Below are positions 33,272 through 43,161 of a DNA stretch of 64,000 bases, in pieces. Within the stretch, counting starts at the first letter, position 1; every line of letters starts with the position of its first letter. The DNA lies in assembly GCA_000433255.1 (NCBI GenBank), contig HF998230.1, forward strand, positions 1 to 64,000, written 5' to 3'. The position numbers and the translations under genes were made by a program. This DNA is from Coprobacillus sp. CAG:605. Lineage in GTDB: Bacteria; Bacillota_I; Bacilli_A; RF39; UBA660. Under the pieces are notes generated by a model, which saw only the letters and a list, made by a program, of their open reading frames with translations, was not told where the DNA came from and searched no databases.

Positions 33272-34414
33272 ATGAAAAAAATTTTATTATTTATCTGTTT
33301 ATCTTTAATGACTATTCCTATATTAGTTAGTGCAGAAGACCTAGCCAGTAACGCCACCAGTGCTATTTTAATGGAGTATTCGACAGGAAAAATACTTTTT
33401 GAAAAGAACGCTAACGAAGAATTACCCATGGCCTCTATGACCAAAGTTATGACATTACTTCTTACTATGGATGCCATTGAAGAGGGAAGAATATCCTATG
33501 ATGATATGGTAACTATTTCTAAAAATGCAGCATCTATGGGTGGCTCCCAAATGTTTTTAGAAGAAAATTCGCAAGTTAAATTAGAAGAATTAATTAAAGG
33601 AGTATCAGTTGCTAGCGCTAATGATGGAGCAGTTGCCTTAGCAGAGTATGTCGGTGGTAGTGTTGATAACTTTGTTAATCTAATGAATGAAAAAGCCAAA
33701 TCCTTAGGACTAGAACATACCCATTTTGCCAATCCCCATGGCCTAGATGCCCAAGACCACTATAGCAGTGCTTACGATATGGCCATTATGGCTTTAAACT
33801 TAATACATCACCAAGATATTTTACGCTTTACATCTATTTATGAAGATTACTTTAACAAACCTGATGGTACTAGAACCTGGTTAGTTAATACCAACAAATT
33901 AGTCAGATTTCTTCCTGGAGTAGATGGCTTAAAAACCGGGTACACTGAAGACGCCGGCTACTGCCTAACAGCAACTGCCAAAAAACAAGACATTAGATTT
34001 ATTTCCGTTGTAATGGGTGAACCAACCAGTGCCATTCGTAGTAAAGAAACAACCGCCTTACTAAACTACGCCTTTAATTCATTCAAACTAAATACTATCA
34101 TAGAAGAAAATAAAGAACTAGGTACCATTGAAATAGAAAAAGGTATGCAAGACAAAGCTACATTAATAGTAAAAAAGGCTATAACTGAACTAATTTCTAA
34201 AAGCGATAAACCTGAAGAATATTCATATAATATCAAAGTTAATAAAGTAAAAGCCCCCATAAATAGTGGCCAAACAGTAGGTATAGTTGAAATATTAGAT
34301 AACGAAGGCTTAGTAGTAAGAGAAGAAGAACTAACCATTAAAGAAAACATCAAAAAAGCCACCTTGTGGCATATATTCAAAAACAATTTTAAAACTATCT
34401 TATCCGGAAAATAA
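33272..34414 (+). CDS. D-alanyl-D-alanine carboxypeptidase, peptidase S11 (DacA/DacF-like)
   Basis: 380 residues. A signal peptide ends near VSAEDLAS. Penicillin-binding motifs: SMTK (SxxK, about 52-55), SAN (about 112-114) and KTG in VDGLKTGYTEDAGYCL. The C-terminal beta domain and a basic amphipathic tail (WHIFKNNFKTILSGK) anchor it to the membrane. It trims the D-Ala from stem peptides at the cell surface. AGAGGTG lies before the ATG. With VanY at 4541, two unrelated enzymes cover this reaction. Confidence 0.94.
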   Translation: MKKILLFICLSLMTIPILVSAEDLASNATSAILMEYSTGKILFEKNANEELPMASMTKVMTLLLTMDAIEEGRISYDDMVTISKNAASMGGSQMFLEENSQVKLEELIKGVSVASANDGAVALAEYVGGSVDNFVNLMNEKAKSLGLEHTHFANPHGLDAQDHYSSAYDMAIMALNLIHHQDILRFTSIYEDYFNKPDGTRTWLVNTNKLVRFLPGVDGLKTGYTEDAGYCLTATAKKQDIRFISVVMGEPTSAIRSKETTALLNYAFNSFKLNTIIEENKELGTIEIEKGMQDKATLIVKKAITELISKSDKPEEYSYNIKVNKVKAPINSGQTVGIVEILDNEGLVVREEELTIKENIKKATLWHIFKNNFKTILSGK

Positions 34415-34436
34415 AAACAGCCCTATGGCTGTTTAA
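34413..34436 (-). terminator. Terminator between convergent genes
   Basis: AAACAGCC/GGCTGTTT (about 34416-34423 with 34428-34435). On the minus strand it runs into TTTTTATTTT and ends the TasA-SipW operon. On plus it follows the carboxypeptidase stop. Confidence 0.75.
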
Positions 34437-35539
34437 TCTAAATTATTAATAGACTTAGCTAAGGACTTCTTATTAACTTCAAACAAATATAAATTACTAT
34501 CTTGAAGAATATAAAACTTAGCTTCCTCCCGTTTCTTATCATTATAAAACATTATAGGTAATCTTAAATTATCTCTAACATCTACTAATTCACTAAAACT
34601 TTTAATATTTAATACATTATAATCATTAACATTAGGTTTAGTTGAAGTATCAACAATTAATCTATCATATTCTCTTAATAACGTATTAATATATTTATCA
34701 TACTTACTTAACTTCTTCCTATTTTTAATAACCCTATATAATACAACCCCCAAGCAAAAACATGCCAACAACGTCCAGAAAACCCCAACTGCCATTTTTG
34801 CCCATTGTCCCATATCAAAACTATAATTAGTAATATTCTTTTCAATACTTTTATTTACCTCTTGAGTTTTAAGATTTATTTCTATAGCTTTCTGTGATAA
34901 AGGAATTTGTACTAATAATTGAGATGAAGTAGGGATATTATCATACTTAGAATTAACCTTATTAGAAGTATTTAAATAAACCTCTAAGTAACTCTGAGAA
35001 TTAATTCCATACATAGCTTTAAAACTATTTGCAATTTCATTGTAATAATCATAATTAATATCGATACTTTTATTTAAATTATAAAAAGTATTATTATTAT
35101 CAATTACATCTGTTGTTTTAGAAACTAAATTATAATCTTTTTCATAATATTTTGTTGAAGTATCACCATTTTTTATTATCAATTTAGCCGTTATTTCATA
35201 ATCAACAGCGTCAATTAAATCATCAATATTACTATTAAGTTGATAATTAAAATTTAGTGATATTTTTTTTATTAAACTAGCTACATATGACATATTAGAT
35301 GATAAACAATTATCTTCAAAAAAATCATTTTCTTTTAAACAAACACTATATTTAATACCACCTTTTTCTAAAAATATAAGCTTATCTTTATTAGTATCTT
35401 TTAATGCTAAACTAATGAATTTGATTCCCACAAGTAATGATATTATAGAAACTAAAATATAAAACCAAGTACTATTTAAAAAATCAAATTTATTATTCTT
35501 AGCTTGATAATGCTTTGTAAAATTATTTTTCTTAGCCAT
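34433..35539 (-). CDS. DUF5305-like membrane protein
   Basis: 368 residues from ATG 35539 (GAGGTGG ahead; an in-frame GTG 12 nt earlier is unlikely). One N-terminal helix (about 25-44) and one at about 247-270 bound an exported beta-rich domain of about 200 residues (SYLEVYLNTSNKV, SQLLVQIPLSQKAIEINL). A cytoplasmic tail contains DRLIVDTSTKPNV and FSELVDVRDNLRLPI. This matches the layout of DUF5305 proteins, which accompany SipW-type signal peptidases. Third gene of the operon. Confidence 0.7.
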   Translation of the reverse strand: MAKKNNFTKHYQAKNNKFDFLNSTWFYILVSIISLLVGIKFISLALKDTNKDKLIFLEKGGIKYSVCLKENDFFEDNCLSSNMSYVASLIKKISLNFNYQLNSNIDDLIDAVDYEITAKLIIKNGDTSTKYYEKDYNLVSKTTDVIDNNNTFYNLNKSIDINYDYYNEIANSFKAMYGINSQSYLEVYLNTSNKVNSKYDNIPTSSQLLVQIPLSQKAIEINLKTQEVNKSIEKNITNYSFDMGQWAKMAVGVFWTLLACFCLGVVLYRVIKNRKKLSKYDKYINTLLREYDRLIVDTSTKPNVNDYNVLNIKSFSELVDVRDNLRLPIMFYNDKKREEAKFYILQDSNLYLFEVNKKSLAKSINNLD

Positions 35540-35544
35540 AATAT

Positions 35545-36675
35545 TTACCACCTCTCATTTAATAATACTGTAGGATAACCAATTAAAGGTAACTTTGATT
35601 TAACTATTCCTACAAACATATCCTGGGTAATTTTATATTTATCATAATCTTGATTAGCGTCTCCCTTAGTATAAATATAATATTCACCATTAGTATTAAT
35701 AATTTTATAAACTCGATGAACAACTACCTTGTTATCATAATTATAAGCTAAAATATCACCTTGTTTAATATCTTTAAAATATTTATCTACAATTACAACA
35801 TCACCCTTATAAATATTAGGTACCATAGAATTACTAGCAATAGCAATAGCATAATATCTAAAATATCCTGAAACAAAATATATTAAACAAAAAGCACAGA
35901 TAATTAAAGGCAAAAATATTATCAAAGTTTTTTTCCTTTGATGATAATATTCTCGTTCAAGAGCATCAGTTCGATCACTTTTATACCAGTTAATTATCTT
36001 TTTTAATAATAATAGAGGAATTATTAAAAAGATCAAAGAATACAAATATTCACTAGGGTTAGGAACAATTGGCATTAAATACTTATAAAGATTTATTATT
36101 AATAAGTAAACAATTCCCGGTTTATAACCTTCCTTAATCCCTAAATATGTACACAAAATATTTTCTGTAATAGATGGCAAAATACTTACCGCAATTAATA
36201 GAAAAGTATCTCTATTAAAACCAAGAATATGAGATTCTAATGCAACAACATTATCCATTATTATAAAAAATACACACGTTAATACAATTAATATCCACGA
36301 CTCACTGGATTTTTTTAAAAGTTGATATCTTAAAAATTCTTTTATAAAAATATATAATATTATAGGAATAATAATATTTAGAAAAGACTTTATCGTAAAA
36401 TAATTAGTATTTTTGGCAAATCCAATTATAATGCCAAACAAGTAGTAAACAAGAAAAAAAGCTATTAAAAAAATAACAATTTCTAAGATGACATCCTTAA
36501 CATAGCGATGTCTATCTTTTTCAAAACCTAGTATCATATAAAATACTACTAAGGATAGTAGCATAATTATATTTAAACCAGTAGTTTCTAACTTTCTAAA
36601 CACAAAACTATTTGAAAGAAAAATAAAACTTAAGATTGAAATGAACAATATTATTTTTATATAACTTTTTTTCAT
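35545..36675 (-). CDS. SipW/ER-type signal peptidase I with extra membrane domain
   Basis: 376 residues. The C-terminal 130 residues are a signal peptidase with the serine in ASNSMVPNI, the histidine in VVVHRVYKI (Ser-His dyad of the ER/SipW type instead of Ser-Lys) and YTKGDANQDYD. The N-terminal 230 residues form about seven extra membrane helices, not present in classical SipW; family unknown. It lies between its probable substrate (36691) and a DUF5305-like protein. Confidence 0.87.
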   Translation of the reverse strand: MKKSYIKIILFISILSFIFLSNSFVFRKLETTGLNIIMLLSLVVFYMILGFEKDRHRYVKDVILEIVIFLIAFFLVYYLFGIIIGFAKNTNYFTIKSFLNIIIPIILYIFIKEFLRYQLLKKSSESWILIVLTCVFFIIMDNVVALESHILGFNRDTFLLIAVSILPSITENILCTYLGIKEGYKPGIVYLLIINLYKYLMPIVPNPSEYLYSLIFLIIPLLLLKKIINWYKSDRTDALEREYYHQRKKTLIIFLPLIICAFCLIYFVSGYFRYYAIAIASNSMVPNIYKGDVVIVDKYFKDIKQGDILAYNYDNKVVVHRVYKIINTNGEYYIYTKGDANQDYDKYKITQDMFVGIVKSKLPLIGYPTVLLNERW

Positions 36676-36690
36676 TTTTACCTACCTCAA

Positions 36691-37344
36691 TTAGTCTACT
36701 GAACTATAATTTAAAGCTATATTACCAAAAGAAACACTGAAATCGCCATCAGCACGTTCTGCATTTAGCGCATATTCTAAAGTAACAGTAACAAGTTCAC
36801 CAGTTTTTTTAGCTAAAGAATGTCCAGTAATTGATGCTTTACCACTAGAAGTTTCAAGCTCATTTCCAACTTTTACTTTAACAGAAATATTTTCACAAGC
36901 TTTTTGAACTAATTCATCAGTTGTTCCTTCATTAGCCGTACAAATTTTAGCTTGAGTTTGATTAGCTACATTTTCATAAACTATACTCTTTAAGTAAGCA
37001 TTTAATTTCCCAGCATTGTATGCATAAAATTTATATACAACAGATTGTCCTGGTTCAGTAAATACCGCACTTAAATTTGATATAACTGGATCATTACTAT
37101 TATCAATGGTACCATTAGTAGCAGTAACACTATTTGGTGTAGAAGTTGGAACTATTTCACTAAGGTCAACACTATCAATTGAACTAGAAAAATCAACATT
37201 CATAGTACTACTATCAGGTTTAACATTTGCACTAGATTGAATATTCAAAACACTAGAAAATGAAGCAAAACCGATTGATAATCCTGCAATTCCAACAACT
37301 AAAGCAATTATAGCTATTATTTGTGCAGCTCTATTCTTTTCCAT
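36691..37344 (-). CDS. TasA/camelysin-like surface fibre protein
   Basis: 217 residues. A SipW-class signal peptide (IIAIIALVVGIAGLSIGFAS) is followed by SSVLNIQSSANVKP and a beta-rich domain (SVTATNGTIDNSNDP, FTEPGQSVVYKFYAYNAGKL, YENVANQTQAKIC). The end is FSVSFGNIALNYSS. TasA/CalY proteins polymerise into matrix fibres after SipW cleavage. AGGAGG lies before the ATG and TATAAT further up. It leads the operon, fitting a high-output substrate gene. Confidence 0.8.
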   Translation of the reverse strand: MEKNRAAQIIAIIALVVGIAGLSIGFASFSSVLNIQSSANVKPDSSTMNVDFSSSIDSVDLSEIVPTSTPNSVTATNGTIDNSNDPVISNLSAVFTEPGQSVVYKFYAYNAGKLNAYLKSIVYENVANQTQAKICTANEGTTDELVQKACENISVKVKVGNELETSSGKASITGHSLAKKTGELVTVTLEYALNAERADGDFSVSFGNIALNYSSVD

Positions 37345-37471
37345 TTTTTATCCTCCTATGTTAAAAATTATATCATACGTTAGCATAAATTTAAACATAA
37401 AAAAATATATATCCCATCATTAAAATTTGAAGCTTTTTTAAATCTTTGATACAATTATATTGGTGATTATA

Positions 37472-39706
37472 ATGTCCAAAGTAGTAAAAAAATATAAATA
37501 CGAAATCCTAGCGTTTTTATTTTCCTTTTTAGTTGGATGCTTAGTAATTTTACCCAATACAATTTTAGGAAAAGGTCTATTTTTTCTAGGTGCCGACTTA
37601 AATTTACAACAAATGGTATTCGGTGAAGTTATTAATTATTCATTAAAAGAGGGTAGTTATCTATGGACTTGGTTTAATGACTTAGGAAGCAACTTTATAG
37701 GAACATTCAGTTTTTATAATTTATTTAGTCCTTTTAATATTATTACATATTTATTTCCTGCAACCTGGTATCCCTATTTATGTCCATTTTTAATGATTAT
37801 TAAATTCGGAGTATCTGGTTTAACTTCCTATTTATTTTTAAAACGCTACGTTAAAGATAAAAAGTTAGTAGTACTAGGATCTTTATTATATTCTTTTTCA
37901 GGCTTTCAATTTACCAACATGCTTTTTCATTTTTATGATTCCGTCGTTTTATTTCCTTTGCTTTTATATAATCTAGATAATTTAGTATATGATAATAAAA
38001 AAGGATGTTTTTCTTTAACTATTTCTTTGCTAGCGTTTACCAACTGGTTTATGTTTATCGGGCAAGTAGTTTTTATTGTTATTTACTATCTTATTAAAAT
38101 TATTTGTAAAAGTTATACTTTCAATGTAAAAAAGTTCTTTTCCATTTTATTAGAAGGAGTACTAGGAACTTTAATTGCCAGTGTTGTTTTAATACCTTCC
38201 TTATTATTTACCATTTCTAATCCTAGAATCAATAATAGTTTTACTTTAATTAGTTCATTAAAATATAGTAGTATAATCAATTATATTGAAATATTTAGAA
38301 CATTTTTCTTTCCCTCAGAAGTAATGAATCCAAGAGCATATTTGGATATTGCTAATTACGATAGTATTGATTTATATCTTCCTTTTGTTGGCTCTGCTTT
38401 AGCAATTTCTTATGCGTTTAAAAGAAGAAAAAACTGGCTTAGTATATTGATATTTACCTGTATTTTATTTATGTTCATCCCGATACTTAATAGTTCGTTT
38501 TTCTTATTTACAACCAAATACTATGCCAGATGGTTTTATATGCCAGCTCTTATTTTGTCTTTACTTTCCATAAAATGTATAGAAGAAAATCTTAGTATCA
38601 AAACAGGTATTATTACTTCCTTTTTAAGTTTATTAGTAATGATTTTAATTTACTTATTATTAACATATAAATATCCCAATACTGAGTATATTCATGATAT
38701 TAACTATCTAATTATGATAATTAGTTTTATGATTATTAATTTAATTACACTCACAATTATATATAGATCTAAAAATAGAGTTAAGTATTTATATATCTTT
38801 GTTACACTATTTTCTACTATCTGGTCCAATTACTCAATTTATAAATATCGCAATAACAATCTTGAATATAACCAAAAATATTATGATTATATAAATAGTT
38901 ATAAAGAAATAAAATTTGATAACTTAGTTAGAAGTAATTCATTTTCTAATTGCTACTATAATCAAGGAATGATTTTTAAAAATAGCAACTTATGGTCTTT
39001 TAATACTAATATATCTGGACAAGCATTTGAATTTTATAATAGTGTTGATTATCCAAGAGCTGTTTTGACTAATATTGAAGTCAATAATCCTTTAAATGAT
39101 TTTTTATCAGTAAAATATTTTATTTCATGTACTAATGAAGAGAGCGAAGAGTATAAACTTTATAAAAAGACTGATAATTATCAAATCTATTTAAATAACA
39201 ATTATAAAGACCTAGGTTTTGTATTTAATAATTATATAAGTAATGAAGAATTTCTAAGTAAAAATACCTTAGAAAAATACCAAATTATAAATAACACAAT
39301 TGTACTTAATAATGATCAAATTAATAAGTATAAAGATCTTTATAACGACGATGTTAAAGTATTCTCTAATACTTTTAAATTTATTAATAATGGTTTTAAT
39401 TCTAAAATTGATGTTTCTAAAGATACTTTAGTTTTATATACTATTCCCTATGATAAGGGATGGAGAGCATTTGTTAATGAATCCAAAGTAGAAATTGAAA
39501 AAGTTGATAATGGTTTAATAGCAATTAAGATAAATAAAGGCGTTAATAATATAGCATTTACATATTATCCACCTGGTCTAAAGGCTGGGTTAATATTAAC
39601 CATTGTTTCATTTATTATTTTACTTGCCTATATTTTTCTAAACAACAAGTCTTTGATTTATAAGAAAATTTTCTCAGTATTTTATAAAAAACAATCTTTA
39701 TTATGA
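37472..39706 (+). CDS. YfhO-family membrane glycosyltransferase
   Basis: 745 residues from ATG 37472, nine nt after a GTG at the predicted transcript start. Thirteen or so membrane helices. The first loop GADLNLQQMVFGEVINYSLK and WTWFNDLGSNFIGTFSFYNL are YfhO hallmarks, and the C-terminus has an exported beta domain (TIPYDKGWRAFVNESKVE) before a last helix. YfhO-type enzymes add sugars to lipoteichoic or other surface polymers using lipid-linked donors. Confidence 0.9.
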   Translation: MSKVVKKYKYEILAFLFSFLVGCLVILPNTILGKGLFFLGADLNLQQMVFGEVINYSLKEGSYLWTWFNDLGSNFIGTFSFYNLFSPFNIITYLFPATWYPYLCPFLMIIKFGVSGLTSYLFLKRYVKDKKLVVLGSLLYSFSGFQFTNMLFHFYDSVVLFPLLLYNLDNLVYDNKKGCFSLTISLLAFTNWFMFIGQVVFIVIYYLIKIICKSYTFNVKKFFSILLEGVLGTLIASVVLIPSLLFTISNPRINNSFTLISSLKYSSIINYIEIFRTFFFPSEVMNPRAYLDIANYDSIDLYLPFVGSALAISYAFKRRKNWLSILIFTCILFMFIPILNSSFFLFTTKYYARWFYMPALILSLLSIKCIEENLSIKTGIITSFLSLLVMILIYLLLTYKYPNTEYIHDINYLIMIISFMIINLITLTIIYRSKNRVKYLYIFVTLFSTIWSNYSIYKYRNNNLEYNQKYYDYINSYKEIKFDNLVRSNSFSNCYYNQGMIFKNSNLWSFNTNISGQAFEFYNSVDYPRAVLTNIEVNNPLNDFLSVKYFISCTNEESEEYKLYKKTDNYQIYLNNNYKDLGFVFNNYISNEEFLSKNTLEKYQIINNTIVLNNDQINKYKDLYNDDVKVFSNTFKFINNGFNSKIDVSKDTLVLYTIPYDKGWRAFVNESKVEIEKVDNGLIAIKINKGVNNIAFTYYPPGLKAGLILTIVSFIILLAYIFLNNKSLIYKKIFSVFYKKQSLL

Positions 39707-39744
39707 TATAATACACTTAGAATATAAAAGTAAGGAGAGTAGCG

Positions 39745-42700
39745 ATGAAGAAAAATGGTTATACATTAGTCGAATTAATTATTACAATGGCATTACTTGC
39801 TCTAGCATCAACAGTTATCATTGTTAATATGCAAGGTGTAGAATCTAAACAAAATAAATCCTTGAAAGAACGTCGTATTGCTGAAATTGAAAAAGCCGCC
39901 TGCTCGGCCATTGATTCTCTCCAAGCCGAAATAATAACTGGTCAAAACCGGGATAATTGTCTTGCCAATGGCTGCAAGATAAAATTATCTAAATTAGTTA
40001 GTGAAGGTATCATTGATGAAGATTTAGACTTTGACTCTGATGGTACAAAAATAGTTGATATTAAAGATCTTTATTCAGTTGGTATTAAATGGGATACCAC
40101 AAGTGATGGTTATAAAGAAAAAAAATGTGAATTTGAACTTCGTGATCTTGATACTGATCCAATTGATCCCAATCCAACGCCTGATCCCAATCCTGACCCT
40201 GGCCCAACGCCGGATCCTAATCCTGACCCTGACCCTAATCCTGACCCAACACCAGAACCAGATCCTGTTTCTTCTAGTTTTGGTTATACCGGTTCAGTTC
40301 AAAAATATATTGTTCCCAAAACAGGTGTTTATAAACTTGAAACTTGGGGTGCTCAAGGTGGATCAACATCAGGATGTATAGGAGGATATGGGGCTTATAG
40401 TACGGGCGAAATAACTTTGAAAAAAGATGATGTAATTTACATTACTGTTGGTGGGTCTGGATTAGGCTACACAACTCATCGCCCTTTATCTGGAGGTTAT
40501 AATGGTGGCGGTGGTTCTAGTCCGACAAGTGACACTAATGAAATAACTGCCTCTGGTGGTGGAGCTACTCACATTTCCAAAACTAATAAGGGCACTTTAT
40601 CAAATTATTCTAGTAATGATGAGATTTATATCGTTTCTGCTGGTGGTGGCGGTGCTGCTGCGAATAAAGCCATAATGTGTGTTAATGGTGGTGCTGGTGG
40701 TGGAATATCTGGCAATAATGGTGGACGTTATGAAGAAAACACTACCGATGCTAGAATTAGCGCTATTGGATATGGTGGCACCCAAAATCGAGGTGGCTCA
40801 TATTTCAATCAAACAACAAGTGGTAGTGGTGGTATTGCATCTGGAGTATTTGGCTCTGGGGCTAGTGGAAATTATACTGGCGCTGGTGGCGGCTACTATG
40901 GTGGTGGCGTCAGCCATTGTTCCGCCGGCGGTGGCTCAAGTTATATAGGAAATTCGGACTTATCCAATAAAGCCATGTACTGCTATAATTGCGCTACTTC
41001 AAATGCCGCAAATACCAAAACAATAAGTGTAACATGTCATAGTGATACAGCAACATCAAACTGTGCTAAAGAAGGCACAGGATATGCTAAAATATCATAT
41101 GTTAAAGCTTCTACTGAAGATCAAGAAATTTCTAATCCAAGTCCTGCTAAATTTGACTATACAGGTTCAGTTCAAGAATACACAGTTATCAAAACTGGCA
41201 AATATAAACTTCAAGTTTGGGGAGCCCAAGGTGGTAGTGACAGTCCAAGCGATGGTGGTGTGGGTGGTTATTCGGAAGGCAAAATTGAATTAACCAAAGG
41301 CAGCAAATTGTATATTGCTGTCGGTGGCCAAGGCTCACCATACACTAGAAAAGCCAAAAGCAATGGTGGCTTTAATGGTGGTGGATATGGTGGCATCGTT
41401 AATGCCTCATCAAATCCTCAAGGAGGCTCTGGCGGTGGTGGAGCAACCCATATTGCATTAACTAACCAAACTCTTAACAATTTACAAGACAAAAAAAGTG
41501 ATATTTTAGTTGTCGCTGGCGGTGGCGGTGGCGGTGCTATGGTCCCTGGTGGAGCTGGTGGCGGAATATCAGGAAATAATGGAAATTATGCCGACGATTA
41601 TCCAACATATTTTGGTAGTGGTGGAACCCAAACTAGTGGTGGATATGATAACTACTTAAAAGATAACAAAGCCATCTTTGGCAAAGGTTCCGATCTTAAC
41701 GAAGTAGGATATGGTGGCAATGGTGGCGGTGGTGGCTACTATGGCGGTGGCGGTACCAATCGTGCTCACAGTGGTGGTGGCGGTGGTTCTGGCTACATAG
41801 GAAACCCTAAATTGACTAACAAAATGATGTCATGCTTTAATTGCCAAGAATCTTCATCGGTTGATACGAAAACAATATCAACGACTTGCAAAAACTCATC
41901 ACCCCTTGATAATTGTGCTAAAGTTGGTAATGGTTATGCCATAATATCTTATATAGATGGCACAAATACTGAAAAAACTACTGAGAGTTTTCAAACTAAG
42001 ACTTATGACTTTACTGGTACGGAACAAACATTAAAGATTCCTGCCACTGGAACTTATAAACTAGAAATATGGGGAGCCCAAGGTGGTAATTCATATGATG
42101 GAGTAGGTGGCTACGGCGGTTATTCTGTTGGAACTGTAACTTTAACTAAAGATAGTACACTATATATTCATGTTGGTGGTTCTGGATATGATAGTAATTC
42201 TCCAGGCTATAATGGTGGCAAAGCCGATAATAACGCCACTAGTTATAATAGTGGTGGTGGCGCTACTCATATTGCCCTAACTAACCAAACCCTTAACAAT
42301 TTACAATATAAAAAGAGTGAAATATTAATTGTCGCCGGTGGTGGCGGCGCTGGAGAACGTGTTTATGGTGGCTCTGGCGGTGGCTATATTGGGGCTGCTG
42401 GTTATACAATTGGCACTAATACTTATCCTTATTATGGGACAGGAGGAAGCCAAGCCCGAGGTGGAAATGGCTCTGTCATGTCATCTCATGCTTCATCAGG
42501 GGTAATCAATGGTTCATTTGGCTTAGGCGGTTCTGGTTATAGTAGTACCGATACTGGAGCTTATGGCGGCGGTGGCTTCTTTGGTGGCGGTGGTACAACA
42601 TATGCTGGAGGCGCCGGTGGTGGTTCTGGATATATTGGAAATTTGCTTCTAAAAAATAAAGCTATGTATTGCTATAACTGTGCTACATCCAATGCCGCAG

Positions 42701-42798
42701 CCACAAAAACTATAAGTGTAACATGCCATAGTGCTAGTGCAACATCAAATTGCGCTAAGGAAGGCAATGGCTATGTAAGAATAACTAAAGTCTCATAA
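39745..42798 (+). CDS. Prepilin-like protein with three glycine-rich modules
   Basis: 1017 residues. It begins like a type IV pilin or pseudopilin: MKKNGYTLVELIITMALLAL with the G-Y/F cleavage site and E5-like Glu. A pilin-like head (to about 140) is followed by a Pro-Asp linker (about 142-174). Three copies of one module follow (about 176-455, 468-737, 752-1017). Each opens with YTG..Q.Y...TG.Y.L..WGAQGG, continues through poly-Gly loops (GGGGA, GGGYYGGG) and closes with a cysteine pair region (CYNCATSN, SNCAKEG). This module resembles the glycine-rich domain of ALK-like proteins. AAGGAG lies before the ATG. No pilus machinery is nearby. Confidence 0.85.
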   Translation: MKKNGYTLVELIITMALLALASTVIIVNMQGVESKQNKSLKERRIAEIEKAACSAIDSLQAEIITGQNRDNCLANGCKIKLSKLVSEGIIDEDLDFDSDGTKIVDIKDLYSVGIKWDTTSDGYKEKKCEFELRDLDTDPIDPNPTPDPNPDPGPTPDPNPDPDPNPDPTPEPDPVSSSFGYTGSVQKYIVPKTGVYKLETWGAQGGSTSGCIGGYGAYSTGEITLKKDDVIYITVGGSGLGYTTHRPLSGGYNGGGGSSPTSDTNEITASGGGATHISKTNKGTLSNYSSNDEIYIVSAGGGGAAANKAIMCVNGGAGGGISGNNGGRYEENTTDARISAIGYGGTQNRGGSYFNQTTSGSGGIASGVFGSGASGNYTGAGGGYYGGGVSHCSAGGGSSYIGNSDLSNKAMYCYNCATSNAANTKTISVTCHSDTATSNCAKEGTGYAKISYVKASTEDQEISNPSPAKFDYTGSVQEYTVIKTGKYKLQVWGAQGGSDSPSDGGVGGYSEGKIELTKGSKLYIAVGGQGSPYTRKAKSNGGFNGGGYGGIVNASSNPQGGSGGGGATHIALTNQTLNNLQDKKSDILVVAGGGGGGAMVPGGAGGGISGNNGNYADDYPTYFGSGGTQTSGGYDNYLKDNKAIFGKGSDLNEVGYGGNGGGGGYYGGGGTNRAHSGGGGGSGYIGNPKLTNKMMSCFNCQESSSVDTKTISTTCKNSSPLDNCAKVGNGYAIISYIDGTNTEKTTESFQTKTYDFTGTEQTLKIPATGTYKLEIWGAQGGNSYDGVGGYGGYSVGTVTLTKDSTLYIHVGGSGYDSNSPGYNGGKADNNATSYNSGGGATHIALTNQTLNNLQYKKSEILIVAGGGGAGERVYGGSGGGYIGAAGYTIGTNTYPYYGTGGSQARGGNGSVMSSHASSGVINGSFGLGGSGYSSTDTGAYGGGGFFGGGGTTYAGGAGGGSGYIGNLLLKNKAMYCYNCATSNAAATKTISVTCHSASATSNCAKEGNGYVRITKVS

Positions 42799-42811
42799 CG
42801 AGACTTTTTTA
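42788..42811 (+). terminator. Terminator of the glycine-rich gene
   Basis: AAGTCTC/GAGACTT (42788-42794 with 42800-42806) then T-run; it overlaps the stop codon. Confidence 0.8.
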
Positions 42812-42821
42812 ATGTATTCTC

Positions 42822-42851
42822 TTGACAGGTATACCACCTACACCCTATAAT
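42822..42851 (+). promoter_or_regulatory. Promoter and candidate CsoR operator
   Basis: TTGACA (42822-42827), 18 nt, TATAAT (42846-42851). The spacer contains the palindrome GGTATACC and then ACCTACACC, resembling the GC-box palindromes bound by CsoR, so copper-dependent derepression is expected. Confidence 0.7.
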
Positions 42852-42867
42852 GACAATAGTGATGAAA

Positions 42868-43161
42868 ATGGAATGTGAAAAATGTACAAGAATGAAACAT
42901 CGTACCGAAGAAGAAAAGAAAGACTTAAATAGACGTCTAAAAATAATTGCCGGCCAAGTAAATGGCATCTCTCAAATGATCGAAGACGATAGATATTGCA
43001 ATGACGTCCTAATTCAAATATCTTCCACCATAAACGCTTTAAAAAGTCTTGGTACCGAAATGCTCAAAAGCCACTTACGTACTTGTGTTGTAAAAGATAT
43101 AAAAGATAATAAATTAGAAATCTTAGACGAAGTAGTAGACCTCTTTGGAAAAATTAAATAA
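42868..43161 (+). CDS. csoR: CsoR-family copper-sensing repressor
   Basis: 97 residues from ATG 42868. In-frame ATG 42850 lies in the -10 box, and GTG 42859 is at the predicted transcript start. The CsoR fold is clear: LNRRLKIIAGQVNGISQMIE, the first ligand cysteine in RYCNDVLIQI, and H-x3-C in KSHLRTCV. The N-terminus adds CEKC. Cu(I) binding releases DNA. It leads a copper operon with CopA and CopZ. Confidence 0.92.
   Translation: MECEKCTRMKHRTEEEKKDLNRRLKIIAGQVNGISQMIEDDRYCNDVLIQISSTINALKSLGTEMLKSHLRTCVVKDIKDNKLEILDEVVDLFGKIK

Noticed and set aside
36667..37344. The TasA-like protein as a pilin
   Set aside because: The signal lacks the G-F/E prepilin site and matches the SipW class. The neighbouring SipW-type peptidase supports that.
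40055..41293. Overlapping plus-strand frames inside the glycine-rich gene
   Set aside because: They are out-of-phase readings of Gly/Pro-Asp repeats, with Leu/Val runs produced by shifted GGT and CCT codons.
39745..42798. Repeats considered as CRISPR or tandem DNA repeats
   Set aside because: They are long, in-frame protein modules with synonymous variation and no unique spacers between identical short repeats.
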